The notes under the pieces were generated by a model. It searched no databases, was not told the DNA's origin, and saw only the letters and a program-made list of their open reading frames with translations. A stretch of 64,000 nucleotides of DNA from Desulfopila inferna (GTDB lineage Bacteria; Desulfobacterota; Desulfobulbia; Desulfobulbales; Desulfocapsaceae). Numbering within the stretch: the first letter of the stretch is position 1; every line of letters begins with the position of its first letter. Shown in pieces: positions 55,617 to 64,000 of the stretch. The DNA lies in contig NZ_JAFFQE010000002.1 of the NCBI RefSeq assembly GCF_016919005.1, forward strand, positions 62,001 through 126,000. Direction: 5' to 3'. A program made the translations under genes and the position numbers.

Positions 55617-57472
55617 TTTAATCCTCCATGTGTAGTTTCCGGCTTACCATTGGAGCCATTACCATTATTTCCATACATTTCTTCAATCCGGTCTTTGTAA
55701 ATAGTGTAGATATCCTTGCGCTTCAACTTCAGGGTGGGAGTAACTTCTCCACCTTCAATCGTGAACTCTCGGGGAAGTAGAACAAACTTCTTTATCGTTT
55801 CATAGGAAGGCAGGGAGGCATTGAACTCAGCTACCCTCCCCTGGTATAACTCCATGACCCTGGTATGGGTAACCAGTTCTTCCATATCAATATAGTCGAG
55901 CTTCTCTTCCCTGGCAAAATCTATAAGCCTTTCAATATTGGGGGTAAGAAGAGCAACCAGGTAGGGCTTGGCATCGCCGAAGACATAAGACTGCGAGATA
56001 TATTTATCAAGTTTCAGCTCATTCTCAAGCGGCTGAGGTGCGATGTTTTTGCCGCCGGCGGTGACGATTATTTCTTTTTTCCTGTCAACTATATAGACAA
56101 AACCCTCCTCATCCACCCTGGCAATATCACCTGTAAGGAGCCAGCCGTCCTGGAAGGTTTCCTCTGTCGCCTTTTTATTGCGATAGTATCCATCCATCAC
56201 CTGAGGCCCTCTGACCAGGAGTTCACCGTCGGCGGCAACCTTCACCTCGGTATGCTGCAGTGGTTTCCCGACCGCATCGAAGCGGACATCCCGTATATTG
56301 GTCAAGGTCAGCGCAGGGCTGGTCTCCGTCAGCCCATAGCCTGTAAAAACAGGGATGCCGATGGCCCACATAAATTCATTAATAGTCTTATCCAACGGGG
56401 CTCCGCCGCAGAGAAAAAATCGCAACTTGCCGCCAAAACGATCACGAACCTTCTTAAAGACAAGTTTATCGAAAAAGCGGTACTTCAGGCCGAGAAGCCC
56501 TGTCGGCTTTTTGTCTATATATTTTAATCTTACGTATTTTTTCCCCACCTCTACGGCATAGTGAAAAAGGGCCTGCCGCGGTTTGGGCATCTGGTGGACG
56601 CTCTCATACACTCTTGAGTATATTTTTTCAAAAAGCCTGGGAACGCTGACCATTGCCGTCGGGCGGATCTCGATAATATTCTCCATAACCTTCTGCACAT
56701 TTTCAGCAAAGGCTATATGGCTGCCGCTGTAGATTGCCGCATAATAGCCACCGGTTCTTTCCAGCACATGGCTTAAGGGCAGAAAGCTGAGAAAGGTTTC
56801 CTGGCGGTCCAGCGGATGCCCCAGCTGCTTCAGTCCATAAATGGTATCGAAGAGGATATTTTCCTGAGAAAGCATGACCCCTTTCGGTACTCCGGTAGTG
56901 CCCGAGGTATATATGATTGTGATGAGATCCTTCAGGGAGATAGCATCTATCTGCGCCTCGATAACCTCTTTTTCTTCCTCAGAAAGCGGATGGGAAACCT
57001 CGGAAAGCTGATACTGCGTAAAGACCGGGAAACTCCGATCCCCAAGGAATCTCTCATAGGATATTATCAGATCGACATCGGGAATTCGGTCCCGGACCGA
57101 GAGCAGCTTCTCGTATTGAGCTCTGGTGGAAACAAAAACGACCTTTGCCGAAGAGTGATTTATGACGTAAGCCGCCTGTTCGCCTGTATTGGTAGCATAA
57201 ATGGGAACTGTTATTGCCTCGGCACATTGAATACCAAAATCCGAGATGGCCCAGCCGAGACGATTTTCCGAGAAAATGGCCACCCGGTCCCCCGGCTCCA
57301 CTCCTGCTTTACGTAATCCTCGAGCCAACATTAAGACTCTCTCGTAAAATTGGCCATAGGTGAGGGAAAGATATGTATTTCTCTTTTTATAACTGATTGC
57401 CGTCCTATCCTTGTAACGTCTTGCATTTTCTTTCAAAACAGCAGGAATGGATTGAAACAACAGCTCGTTCAT
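55613..57472 (-). CDS. fadD: Long-chain acyl-CoA synthetase (FadD15-like)
   Basis: This 619-residue AMP-forming ligase belongs to the long-chain synthetase subfamily. The AMP signature is IYTSGTTGVPKGVML. The segment GAPLDKTINEF, the motif GYGLTETSPALT and the hinge LLTGDIARVDEEGFVYIVDRKK (in parts) follow. The linker GGKNIAPQPLE precedes the C-terminal domain. It heads the fadD-fadN-fadA operon, and its promoter has the ACGTAAA-type spacer. It is only distantly related to the ligase at 12.2 kb. Confidence 0.93.
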   Translation of the reverse strand: MNELLFQSIPAVLKENARRYKDRTAISYKKRNTYLSLTYGQFYERVLMLARGLRKAGVEPGDRVAIFSENRLGWAISDFGIQCAEAITVPIYATNTGEQAAYVINHSSAKVVFVSTRAQYEKLLSVRDRIPDVDLIISYERFLGDRSFPVFTQYQLSEVSHPLSEEEKEVIEAQIDAISLKDLITIIYTSGTTGVPKGVMLSQENILFDTIYGLKQLGHPLDRQETFLSFLPLSHVLERTGGYYAAIYSGSHIAFAENVQKVMENIIEIRPTAMVSVPRLFEKIYSRVYESVHQMPKPRQALFHYAVEVGKKYVRLKYIDKKPTGLLGLKYRFFDKLVFKKVRDRFGGKLRFFLCGGAPLDKTINEFMWAIGIPVFTGYGLTETSPALTLTNIRDVRFDAVGKPLQHTEVKVAADGELLVRGPQVMDGYYRNKKATEETFQDGWLLTGDIARVDEEGFVYIVDRKKEIIVTAGGKNIAPQPLENELKLDKYISQSYVFGDAKPYLVALLTPNIERLIDFAREEKLDYIDMEELVTHTRVMELYQGRVAEFNASLPSYETIKKFVLLPREFTIEGGEVTPTLKLKRKDIYTIYKDRIEEMYGNNGNGSNGKPETTHGGLK

Positions 57473-57855
57473 AACCTTCTTCTCCCTTGACGTTGAGGTA
57501 CCTCTCGCCCATCCAGACGAACGCTTACGTAAATTACTAAGGGCTGATTTCCCTCCCCTTATACCTTACCTTTACGTTTAAGTCAATGTTAAATATTATC
57601 TGTATCTCATATCAATTATTCTGGAACGAAAATGGGATTTTCCTGATCACACCTAGGCCGGGAAATCAGCAAAACGTTAGGACAGTGCTGTCTGGAGGAC
57701 CTTATTCAACTCATCTTGGTTAAGATATAGAAAATACCGTATGAAGAACAGAAAGGATTCGTCTCCGCATGAAGATTGGACAAAGACGACTACCTCGACA
57801 ACTTCGATGGCTTCACGAAATCATCATGAAAAAAGAATTTAAAAAGCGGCGATAT
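57473..57855. other. Upstream region of the fadD operon
   Basis: Besides the promoter listed separately, the gap carries TTACGTAA at 57526-57533 near the start codon. At about 57710-57733 it carries TTATTCAACTCATCTTGG, which resembles TTATCCAGCTCAGCTGGG in the repeat at 44.2 and 50.0 kb. No gene is recognised. Confidence 0.5.
57558..57586 (-). promoter_or_regulatory. Promoter of the fadD-fadN-fadA operon with ACGTAAAGG motif
   Basis: On the minus strand: TTGACT (-35), a 17-base spacer beginning TAAACGTAAAGG, then TATAAG (-10). Spacing and both hexamers match the acyl-CoA dehydrogenase promoter at 28965-28993. Confidence 0.7.
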
Positions 57856-58410
57856 CTACTTCTGCACCATTACCTCATAAAACATCAGAGCATTGAGGAC
57901 TAGTCCGTGGGTGATCTGTGCGGAAGTTATAAGTTCATTCACCTCTAAGTAGGGTACTACCACAACTTCAATATCCTCCATCTCATCCATGGATTGTCCC
58001 CTGCTGTATTCTGCATTTTCCACCAGGACCGTAAAGCAGCGGTTATTCTGGATGGCGGGATTGGGGCAAACCTCCCCGATTATCCTGGCGTTGCGCCCGA
58101 CATATCCCGTTTCTTCAAGCAGTTCACGCTGGCCTGCAGCAAGTGGAGATTCGCCCTTCTCCACTGCACCTCCGGGAATCTCCAGTTCTACCCGTCGGGA
58201 ACCGAAACGAAACTGTTTTACCAGCACTATTTCATGAGCGGCGGTAATGGCTATTACATTGACCCAATCCGGGAAATCAATACGATAAAACAAGTCTTCC
58301 CGATCGGTTCGATGGTTGCGCACCCTGGCAGAGACAATGCTCCCGACTCTGGTTTTCAGAAGGGTTTCCTCATCATAAATCAGAAGCTCTTCCGCCGTCT
58401 TTTCATTCAT
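57856..58410 (-). CDS. Nudix hydrolase (ADP-ribose pyrophosphatase-like)
   Basis: This 184-residue protein has the Nudix box GGAVEKGESPLAAGQRELLEETGY (G-x5-E-x7-REUxEExGU pattern, here read in pieces). The N-terminal strands and the C-terminal VVVVPYLEVNELI are like ADP-ribose pyrophosphatases. The ATG at 58410 overlaps the sthA stop codon by eight bases (ATGAATGA), so this gene is translationally coupled to sthA. Confidence 0.85.
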   Translation of the reverse strand: MNEKTAEELLIYDEETLLKTRVGSIVSARVRNHRTDREDLFYRIDFPDWVNVIAITAAHEIVLVKQFRFGSRRVELEIPGGAVEKGESPLAAGQRELLEETGYVGRNARIIGEVCPNPAIQNNRCFTVLVENAEYSRGQSMDEMEDIEVVVVPYLEVNELITSAQITHGLVLNALMFYEVMVQK

Positions 58411-59827
58411 CTCCGCACCTGTCTGATTCGATATGGCAGATATTATCCTCCTGCAGCTTGTTAAGACCATTAAAAGCCGCCACCTTATAGGCCTCAGCCA
58501 AGGTTGGATAATTAAAGACCGTATCCCGGAAATATTGAAGAGTCCCGCCGAGGGCGAGAACCGCCTGGCCGATATGGATCAGTTCGGCTGCCTGTTCTCC
58601 TATAATATGGACGCCGAAAAGCTTCAATGTTTTCGGGTCAAAAAGTATTTTCACAAACCCTGATTTCACTCCCAGAATCTGTCCTTTAGCCAATTCATCA
58701 TAGCGGGCCGTTCCGAATTCATAGGGTATTTTAGCGTCGGTGAGTTCCTGTTCGGTCTTGCCTACCATGGAAATTTCGGGAATGGTATAGATGCCATAGG
58801 GCAGCAGTTCATGGGATGTTTTGGCGGGATGACAAAACATATTGCAGCTGGCCAGTCGCCCCTGCTCCATGGAGGTCGCTGCAAGAGCAGGAAAACCGAT
58901 CACATCTCCCGCTGCATAGATATGGTCAATATTAGTCTGGAAGTCTTCGTTGACACTGATCCTGCCCTTTTTATCGGTTTTCAGGCCAATTGCCTCCAGA
59001 TTGAGTGTATCTGTATTAGTCTGCCTGCCGACAGCATAGAGAAAGGTGTCGCCGCGAATCACTTTTCCGCTTTCAAGGGTGACTTTTACCTGGTTGTTTC
59101 TTTCCTTTTCCACATGTGCCAGGGTTTCGCCGAGACGAAAAACCGTATGCTGTTCCATCAGGCTGAATTTCAGCCGATCAATGATCTCCCGGTCGACAAA
59201 GCCGAGAATCTCCGTCCGCTGATCGATAATTGTGACGCCGATGCCCATAGCGGCAAACATGGAGGCATATTCAAGTCCGATCACACCTGCCCCTACTACA
59301 ATGAGCTTTTTAGGCAGATCAGTGAGGTCGAGGATCTGATCGACATCGATAACGGTTTCACCGTCAAAAGGAATATTGGCATGCCGTATCGGATGCGTGC
59401 CGCAGGCTATAAGAATATTATCGGCGGTAAGCACCTGCTCATTTCCTTCGCCGATAACGACAACCGTCTTCTCGTTCCGGAAATGCGCTGTACCGAAGAA
59501 CATCTGAACATGGTTACGTTTCAGCTGGTCTCTGATCACCGACATTTCGCGCTCCTCAACCATACGGACCCGCATAATCAGGTCTTCATGATTAATCTCC
59601 TCCTTGACGGTATAATCGTGACCGTAAAAAGCCCTCTGATGCAGCCCGAACAGGAAGAGGATCGCCTCCCGCAGGGTTTTACTGGGAATTGTGCCGCCAT
59701 GTAGCGACACTCCACCGTACATCGCCTGCCTGTCGATGATGGCAACGCTGCGGCCAAGCTTTGCCGCAGCAATCGCTCCCTTCTGGCCGGCCGGGCCGGA
59801 ACCGATTACAATCAGGTCAAAATGCAT
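58403..59827 (-). CDS. sthA: Soluble pyridine nucleotide transhydrogenase
   Basis: This 474-residue flavoprotein transfers hydride between NAD(H) and NADP(H). It has the FAD motif VIGSGPAGQKGAIAAAKLGR and GGTIPSKTLREA, in which the disulfide cysteines of other family members are replaced by Thr and Ser, as in SthA. The NAD motif VVGAGVIGLEYASMFA and the C-terminal interface FNYPTLAEAYKVAA are present. It is followed in overlap by a Nudix hydrolase. Confidence 0.92.
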   Translation of the reverse strand: MHFDLIVIGSGPAGQKGAIAAAKLGRSVAIIDRQAMYGGVSLHGGTIPSKTLREAILFLFGLHQRAFYGHDYTVKEEINHEDLIMRVRMVEEREMSVIRDQLKRNHVQMFFGTAHFRNEKTVVVIGEGNEQVLTADNILIACGTHPIRHANIPFDGETVIDVDQILDLTDLPKKLIVVGAGVIGLEYASMFAAMGIGVTIIDQRTEILGFVDREIIDRLKFSLMEQHTVFRLGETLAHVEKERNNQVKVTLESGKVIRGDTFLYAVGRQTNTDTLNLEAIGLKTDKKGRISVNEDFQTNIDHIYAAGDVIGFPALAATSMEQGRLASCNMFCHPAKTSHELLPYGIYTIPEISMVGKTEQELTDAKIPYEFGTARYDELAKGQILGVKSGFVKILFDPKTLKLFGVHIIGEQAAELIHIGQAVLALGGTLQYFRDTVFNYPTLAEAYKVAAFNGLNKLQEDNICHIESDRCGDE

Positions 59828-59879
59828 GATGGTGCTCCTTTTTTTACCGACAGTGACAAAATCCCCGGTGACAGCCTGC

Positions 59880-60647
59880 CTACCTCGGTGTAAATCTCTT
59901 GACGATCTCAGACTTTTCGACTCCTAAACCAGGAATATAGGTACGTTCATGGAAACTGATCACGCCGTCATCCGCAATCATCAAAACCGCAGATGAACGG
60001 GTACCGTAAGTTTCACCACAAATGAAGATGGGGGAGAGCATCTTTTCCCATTCCTGGTTCAGACCGGTATCCGGCAGGCTGTTTAGAGGCGGCCGCAAAG
60101 TATCACCCAGCACACCGAAAAGATCTTCCACAGTAAAGCTTTCATACCGCAGCACATCTTCAAAAAGCATTTTGCCGCGCTTAACCTTGGGCCAGGAACT
60201 ATCGAGCAGGTGATTACTCAAGCCGTAGATACCGGCGGACAACCGCCTGGAGGTCACAAACCTGTTGGAATAATAATAGAGTTCCTCCTCGTCTCCTAAA
60301 AGAAGATTAAACCCTCTATAGCTTTGATCTTCGGCTGCAAGAGTCTGGAGGAAATTTTGATAATCATCGTTTTCCGTTAAAAAATGGGGAATAATCTCTC
60401 CTCTTGATCGGGCAGAGACGGAATTTTGCACCATTTCCCTGTAATTGGTCAGGGCGGCGAATTTTCCCTGCCGGTTCACACCGAGCCAGGTCCCTCCGGC
60501 TTGCAGATCCCTGCCACCAAGAATCTGTTGATCATCTCCCCACCAGCACAGCGGTGCCGTAGGCCTGAGGTGAAATTCATCACGGTTTGCAGCCAGAATG
60601 AAGCGATACCCCGGGGTGCTTTTATATGAAAAGAGGATAATGCACAT
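59880..60647 (-). CDS. NRDE/TANGO2-family protein
   Basis: This 255-residue protein starts MCIILFSYKSTPGYRFILAA and contains the NRDE signature ANRDEFHLRPTAPLCWW with GGTWLGVNRQGKFAALTNYR. Its catalytic Cys2 at the N-terminus fits the Ntn-hydrolase-like family. Cellular role in bacteria is unknown. The ATG at 60647 is the family start. It lies two bases downstream of a CoA-type Nudix gene. Confidence 0.88.
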   Translation of the reverse strand: MCIILFSYKSTPGYRFILAANRDEFHLRPTAPLCWWGDDQQILGGRDLQAGGTWLGVNRQGKFAALTNYREMVQNSVSARSRGEIIPHFLTENDDYQNFLQTLAAEDQSYRGFNLLLGDEEELYYYSNRFVTSRRLSAGIYGLSNHLLDSSWPKVKRGKMLFEDVLRYESFTVEDLFGVLGDTLRPPLNSLPDTGLNQEWEKMLSPIFICGETYGTRSSAVLMIADDGVISFHERTYIPGLGVEKSEIVKRFTPR

Positions 60648-60649
60648 TG

Positions 60650-61339
60650 CTATACCATCCTTTCCGGCTCGCTGTTTTGCGGGAGGGCTGTGGTCACGAC
60701 ATTTTCGACAATAGCAGCCGTCAACCCCCAGATAATGTCCGGTTTTCGGCGATATACAACGACGCGCTTCATCCACTCACTCCTGTTGTCCTTATAGTGT
60801 CGAGGCAAACCCAGCTCTTCGACGGGAAGCAGAATGTGTTTTTTCCCGTCTCCATCGACATAGGACGACTGGATCTCGACCCGGGTCCGGTAAACCTCAG
60901 GAGGGTTGTGGTAAAACCAGGATACGGGGACGGTAAATACCTCATCTACCTCTTCGCTATCCAGGGTGAGGCTGCCGACATCCTCCAGCTTAAGTACACC
61001 AAGAAAGCATTCCACAATTATTCCCCGGGGAGAAACAAGAGTATCCAGCTGTCCGATGACATCAACCATCTCCCGCGCCAGCCCCAGCTCTTCTTCAACC
61101 TCACGCAGAGCGGTTTCGAGGCCGTCGGAATCATTTGAATGATCGACATGACCCCCGGGAAAGCAGACCTCACTGCCCTGGCGAATGTAGGGGGCTCGCT
61201 TTTCAAAGAGGAAATGTTCTTCACCTTCTAAATAAATCAGTGGAACAAGTATTGCCGAAGAGTGATATTCATCTCTTCCCAGGATTCCCGGTATCTGAGG
61301 CATTCTCTGTCGCAGCACCTCCAAACGGCTGTTCTTCAT
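60650..61339 (-). CDS. Nudix hydrolase, CoA pyrophosphatase-like (NudL)
   Basis: This 229-residue protein has the NudL/CoAse pattern: an N-terminal ILVPLIYLEGEEHFLFEKR, then LRxEVxFPGG-like EVCFPGGHVDH and the Nudix helix ETALREVEEELGL. Members cleave CoA and acyl-CoA to phosphopantetheine products and 3',5'-ADP. In a fatty-acid oxidiser it may control the CoA pool. It leads a two-gene unit with the NRDE gene. Confidence 0.85.
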   Translation of the reverse strand: MKNSRLEVLRQRMPQIPGILGRDEYHSSAILVPLIYLEGEEHFLFEKRAPYIRQGSEVCFPGGHVDHSNDSDGLETALREVEEELGLAREMVDVIGQLDTLVSPRGIIVECFLGVLKLEDVGSLTLDSEEVDEVFTVPVSWFYHNPPEVYRTRVEIQSSYVDGDGKKHILLPVEELGLPRHYKDNRSEWMKRVVVYRRKPDIIWGLTAAIVENVVTTALPQNSEPERMV

Positions 61340-61415
61340 TCATTCTCCTCTTTGATCGTTATAACAGATAACCAAATCAATCCTTTCAGCAATCTAGCAT
61401 CATAATTCGTTATCT

Positions 61416-61581
61416 GATTACCCGTGAAACTCAGCATTTTCTGGCCCAGACCGGGACTGCTTTTTTTCATCGAGACGCCAATAACCCGTCCATGGGGCTT
61501 CAGCCGTCCGGGCTGGACTGCAGAGACCAGTGAAAAGAGCAGTCCCGAGCTTGAGCTGAGGATTAGAGGTAATCAGGATGA
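61416..61581. mobile_element. MITE-like element, copy 2
   Basis: This element is a 166-bp relative of the one at 46082-46245 in the same orientation: GATTACCCGTGAAACTCAGC at the start, CTGAGGATTAGAGGTAATCAG at the end (given in parts), and GGGACTGC / GCAGTCCC arms inside. GTTATCT flanks it at 61409-61415 and 61582-61588. It encodes no credible protein. Confidence 0.78.
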
Positions 61582-61682
61582 GTTATCTACTTTTGCCGGT
61601 AAAAAAACATTTTACCAGAACACTACCTCCATGGTACTCTTTTATACATTTATAGATCAATTCTATGTTCAGGAGCAAATAC

Positions 61683-62552
61683 ATGCAATACGAAGGAAAT
61701 ATTTTCAGGCCGCCAAGCGAAGCCGCCAGCATCCTTCTTCAGGTTACCACCGGCTGCTCCCACAACAAATGTACATTCTGCAGAATGTACAAAGAGCAGC
61801 CCTTCAAAATCAAAAGCGATGAGAAAATCCTCCAGGATATTCTCTTTGCCGCGCAATATTGCAAAAACCAGAAACGTCTTTTCCTTTGCGACGGCGATGT
61901 GCTCTCTCTTTCGCACAAGCGGCTATCGGCCATTCTCAAGCTCATCCGCAAACACCTCCCCTGGACCACCAGAGTGGGTGTCTACGCCAATACCAAAAGC
62001 ATCTATAACAAAAGCGTGGAACAGTTGAGCGAGCTGCGCGATCTTGGCCTGAAAATTGCTTATATGGGATTGGAAACCGGAGATGATCAGACCCTGCAGG
62101 CTATTAACAAAGGGGCAAATGCCCAACGCATGATTGAAATGGGACAAAAAATCAGAAAGGCAGGGATCAAGCTGTCCGTCACTGTCCTTCTGGGAATCGC
62201 CGGAAAACAGAGATCCTCCATCCATGCCGTCGAAACGGGCAGGGTGCTGACGGCAATTGATCCGGAATTTGTCGGCGCCCTCAGTCTGATGCTGGTACCG
62301 GGCACTCCTTTATACCAGGAGCACCGCCAGGGATTATTTTCTCTGCCGGAACCATTGGAGATGCTCGAGGAAATAAAGATAATGCTGCAAAATACCTCCC
62401 TCACCGAAGGGTATTTCCATGCTAATCATGCCTCAAATTATCTTCCCATCAAAGCCCGGCTGCCCGATGACAAGGCGGCAACTCTCAAACTGATCGAGAA
62501 TGCCCTTCAGGGAAGGGTGGGACTTAAGCCGGAATATTTGCGTGGATTGTAA
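61683..62552 (+). CDS. Radical SAM protein
   Basis: This 289-residue protein carries the radical SAM cluster motif C-x3-C-x2-C in GCSHNKCTFCRMYKEQP, followed by the SAM-domain segments GVYANTKSI, MGLETGDDQTLQAINKG and VTVLLGIAGKQRSSIHA. The domain order resembles HemN/YgiQ-like proteins without a B12 domain; the reaction is unknown. The ATG at 61683 follows CAGGAG. It is downstream of a MITE-like element. Confidence 0.85.
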   Translation: MQYEGNIFRPPSEAASILLQVTTGCSHNKCTFCRMYKEQPFKIKSDEKILQDILFAAQYCKNQKRLFLCDGDVLSLSHKRLSAILKLIRKHLPWTTRVGVYANTKSIYNKSVEQLSELRDLGLKIAYMGLETGDDQTLQAINKGANAQRMIEMGQKIRKAGIKLSVTVLLGIAGKQRSSIHAVETGRVLTAIDPEFVGALSLMLVPGTPLYQEHRQGLFSLPEPLEMLEEIKIMLQNTSLTEGYFHANHASNYLPIKARLPDDKAATLKLIENALQGRVGLKPEYLRGL

Positions 62553-62564
62553 AGGATATGACAA

Positions 62565-62849
62565 TTAACGCAGTGAAAACTCAGCCATGCGAATATGGCT
62601 TTCCTTGCATTTTGGACATCGTCCGGGCCGGTCGAGGCGGTCTCTTTTCTTAAAAATATAGCCGCAGCTCAGGCACTGATAGGGGCGAACCATGATTTTC
62701 TCGCCGCCGGTGGATTTTTTAACGTGCTCGAGATGGGAAAACACCTCGCGCTCCTGGATGGACAACTCTGCGGAAAGATCGAGAGAGGTCCATTCGCCCT
62801 GCTGCAGAAGTTCGATTAGTTGCTGCCGTATCGTTGCCGCTCGTTCCAT
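62565..62849 (-). CDS. HTH/zinc-ribbon transcriptional regulator (COG3357-like)
   Basis: This 94-residue protein has an N-terminal helix-turn-helix (TIRQQLIELLQQGEWTSLDLS then LSIQEREVFSHLEHV) and a C-terminal zinc ribbon with YQCLSCGYIF and GRCPKCKESHI, giving CxxC pairs. It is probably a metal- or redox-linked DNA-binding regulator. Its ATG lies one base after the rnhA stop codon, so it is co-transcribed with rnhA. Confidence 0.85.
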   Translation of the reverse strand: MERAATIRQQLIELLQQGEWTSLDLSAELSIQEREVFSHLEHVKKSTGGEKIMVRPYQCLSCGYIFKKRDRLDRPGRCPKCKESHIRMAEFSLR

Positions 62850-62850
62850 A

Positions 62851-63558
62851 TCAACAGACCAGATCGTTACGCTCGTATTCTTCATCCGGCAGCAATTGGC
62901 TCCCTCTGGCACAGCTGACGGCAAGCCTGTCGCAGCGTTCGTTGAGCTGATTACCGGCATGTCCGCGAACCCATTGAAAATTTACCTGGAGATCTTCCGT
63001 AAGGCCGAGCAGCTCCTCCCATAAGTCCCTGTTTATTGCAGGCTTTCCATCTGACTTTCGCCAGCCTTTTCTACTCCAGTTCTTCGCCCAGCCTTTGGTG
63101 ATTCCGTTGACGACATAGGATGAGTCAGAATAGAGGGTAATTTTTTCACGGCTGCCTTCGAGCTCACGCAAAGCGGTGATGCAGGCCATGAGTTCCATAC
63201 GATTGTTGGTGGTGAGCCTGTAGCCGCCGCATATTTCCTTTTCCTTTCCGTTAAAAAGGATTATTACCCCATAACCGCCGGGTCCCGGATTGTTGAGCGC
63301 ACCTCCGTCCGTATACACGGTTATCCCGCCTTTCCCATGGTGTGGCGCTGCGGCGAGAGGTTTCTTCTTTACGGCTCGGGAAGAGCTGTCATTGTCCGAG
63401 TCGCTGCTTTCCAGCCATTTCATGGCCTCGGTTTCGGTGGCAAATCCTTTAAATTTTGCCCCCGGATACCCTTTCACCTGGGCTTCTGTCTCACTCCAGG
63501 TGTTATAGATACCAGGTGAAATACCCTGCTTAACCGCGTAATATTTTTTTTTGGACAT
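62851..63558 (-). CDS. rnhA: Ribonuclease HI with N-terminal viroplasmin-like domain
   Basis: This 235-residue protein has a hybrid-binding domain at the N-terminus (KKKYYAVKQGISPGIYNTW, residues 3-45), then a low-complexity linker and an RNase H1 domain. The active-site carboxylates lie in YTDGGALNNPGPGGYG, MELMACITAL, YSDSSYVVNGI and CDRLA. It cleaves RNA in RNA-DNA hybrids. The HTH/zinc-ribbon gene follows immediately. Confidence 0.93.
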   Translation of the reverse strand: MSKKKYYAVKQGISPGIYNTWSETEAQVKGYPGAKFKGFATETEAMKWLESSDSDNDSSSRAVKKKPLAAAPHHGKGGITVYTDGGALNNPGPGGYGVIILFNGKEKEICGGYRLTTNNRMELMACITALRELEGSREKITLYSDSSYVVNGITKGWAKNWSRKGWRKSDGKPAINRDLWEELLGLTEDLQVNFQWVRGHAGNQLNERCDRLAVSCARGSQLLPDEEYERNDLVC

Positions 63559-63658
63559 ATGATGTGTGCCTGTATGTCGAAATTTTTCGAAGTCGGAGTT
63601 TATGCCCGCAAGGGGTGCTTATCGCGAAGCCATCATCATAACAATGTCTTAAAACAAA

Positions 63659-63692
63659 AAAAGTGATAAAGCCCCGAGGCTTTATCACTTTT
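63659..63692 (-). terminator. Rho-independent terminator of the yajC transcript
   Basis: AAAAGTGATAAAGCC pairs with GGCTTTATCACTTTT around CCGA. On the minus strand the stem is followed by TTTTTTTG. It ends the yajC-led transcript before rnhA. Confidence 0.88.
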
Positions 63693-63740
63693 CCAGTCAA
63701 CTGCCGGCAGGTCTGCTAAAACTCAGCAGCCTCTGATTCC

Positions 63741-64000
63741 TCAGGAACCGCCTTTCTTTTTGGTCGCAGGGGCAGCTTCCGCCGCTGCAGCGCTTCCGCC
63801 TATGGCATCACGGGAAACCTTCACCCGGATGTCTTTGGCGATTTCCATGGTAATCACGGTATCGGTCAAACCGGTGATTGTTCCATGAATGCCGCCACGG
63901 GTAACGACTTTGTCTCCGCTTTTGAGCTCGCTTAGAAACTTCTGATGCTGTTTAGCCTGCTTTTGCTGGGGTCGGATGAGCAGAAAATAAAAAACCACGA
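63741..64000 (-). CDS. yajC: Preprotein translocase subunit YajC (5' end outside the window)
   Basis: The visible 86 residues contain the YajC membrane anchor end FYFLLIRPQQKQAKQHQKF and the cytoplasmic part LSELKSGDKVVTRGGIHGTI, which are typical. YajC is a small accessory protein of the Sec translocon, usually encoded ahead of secD and secF. The N-terminal start lies beyond the right border. A strong terminator follows the gene, so secD is not downstream in the usual way. Confidence 0.9.
   Translation of the reverse strand, partial: VVFYFLLIRPQQKQAKQHQKFLSELKSGDKVVTRGGIHGTITGLTDTVITMEIAKDIRVKVSRDAIGGSAAAAEAAPATKKKGGS

Noticed and set aside
1-64000. CRISPR arrays, tRNA, rRNA, prophage
   Set aside because: I saw no regularly spaced direct repeats, no cloverleaf-type tRNA sequence and no rRNA or phage structural genes.

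Overview
The window looks like a chromosomal segment of an anaerobic, Gram-negative, respiring bacterium, most likely a Desulfobulbales-type Desulfobacterota (inference; no rRNA or other marker gene is present). Pointers are an EtfAB plus membrane iron-sulfur oxidoreductase (EMO-type) module for fatty-acid oxidation, FadL and LpxL-type outer-membrane genes, a GrdB-like selenoprotein with an in-frame UGA, a NapA operon joined to NrfC/NrfD subunits, and many cysteine-rich iron-sulfur proteins. I see no rRNA, tRNA, CRISPR array, prophage or intact transposase.

Layout. 0.7-7 kb: RNase Z, a frameshifted S58 peptidase, the selenoprotein, GAPDH and an AI-2E-type membrane protein. 7.7-10.6 kb: a tight kaiC-kaiB-histidine kinase operon. 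10.9-16.9 kb: PadR/DUF5320 pair, acyl-CoA ligase, CoA-transferase/GNAT fusion, YkgJ protein and a tiny Lys/Cys-rich protein. 17-21 kb: MFS transporter, ectoine-type aspartokinase, SDR. 21.3-29.8 kb: a fatty-acid oxidation block on the minus strand (acyl-CoA dehydrogenase, EMO-like protein, EtfB, EtfA, SCP2 protein, thioesterase, FadL) next to a plus-strand MerR regulator. 29.8-33.4 kb: LpxL-like acyltransferase, IlvN and small envelope proteins. 33.8-40.2 kb: napD-napA-two tetraheme cytochromes-nrfC-nrfD. 41-42.6 kb: a decayed [NiFe] hydrogenase. 42.6-51.9 kb: iron-sulfur protein, acyl-CoA dehydrogenases, OYE-type reductase, thioesterase, MBL protein. 52-57.5 kb: fadD-fadN-fadA, followed by fadE (the fadNAE order of Bacillus). 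57.9-64 kb: housekeeping genes (Nudix, SthA, NRDE, radical SAM, RNase HI, YajC).

How the genes work together. Fatty acids would enter through FadL, be activated by two acyl-CoA ligases, oxidised by three or four acyl-CoA dehydrogenases and the FadN/FadA pair, and pass electrons through EtfAB to the quinone pool via the EMO-like protein. Several of these promoters share an unusual layout (TTGAC, then ACGTAAA inside a 17-bp spacer, then TATAAG). I propose that the MerR-family protein at 29.4 kb controls them. The Nap/NrfD operon is a candidate quinol-linked nitrate reductase of unusual subunit make-up.

The intergenic spaces hold at least four families of small palindromic elements without a transposase. 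Several have recognisable target-site duplications, and several sit exactly at the stop codon of an upstream gene inside an operon.
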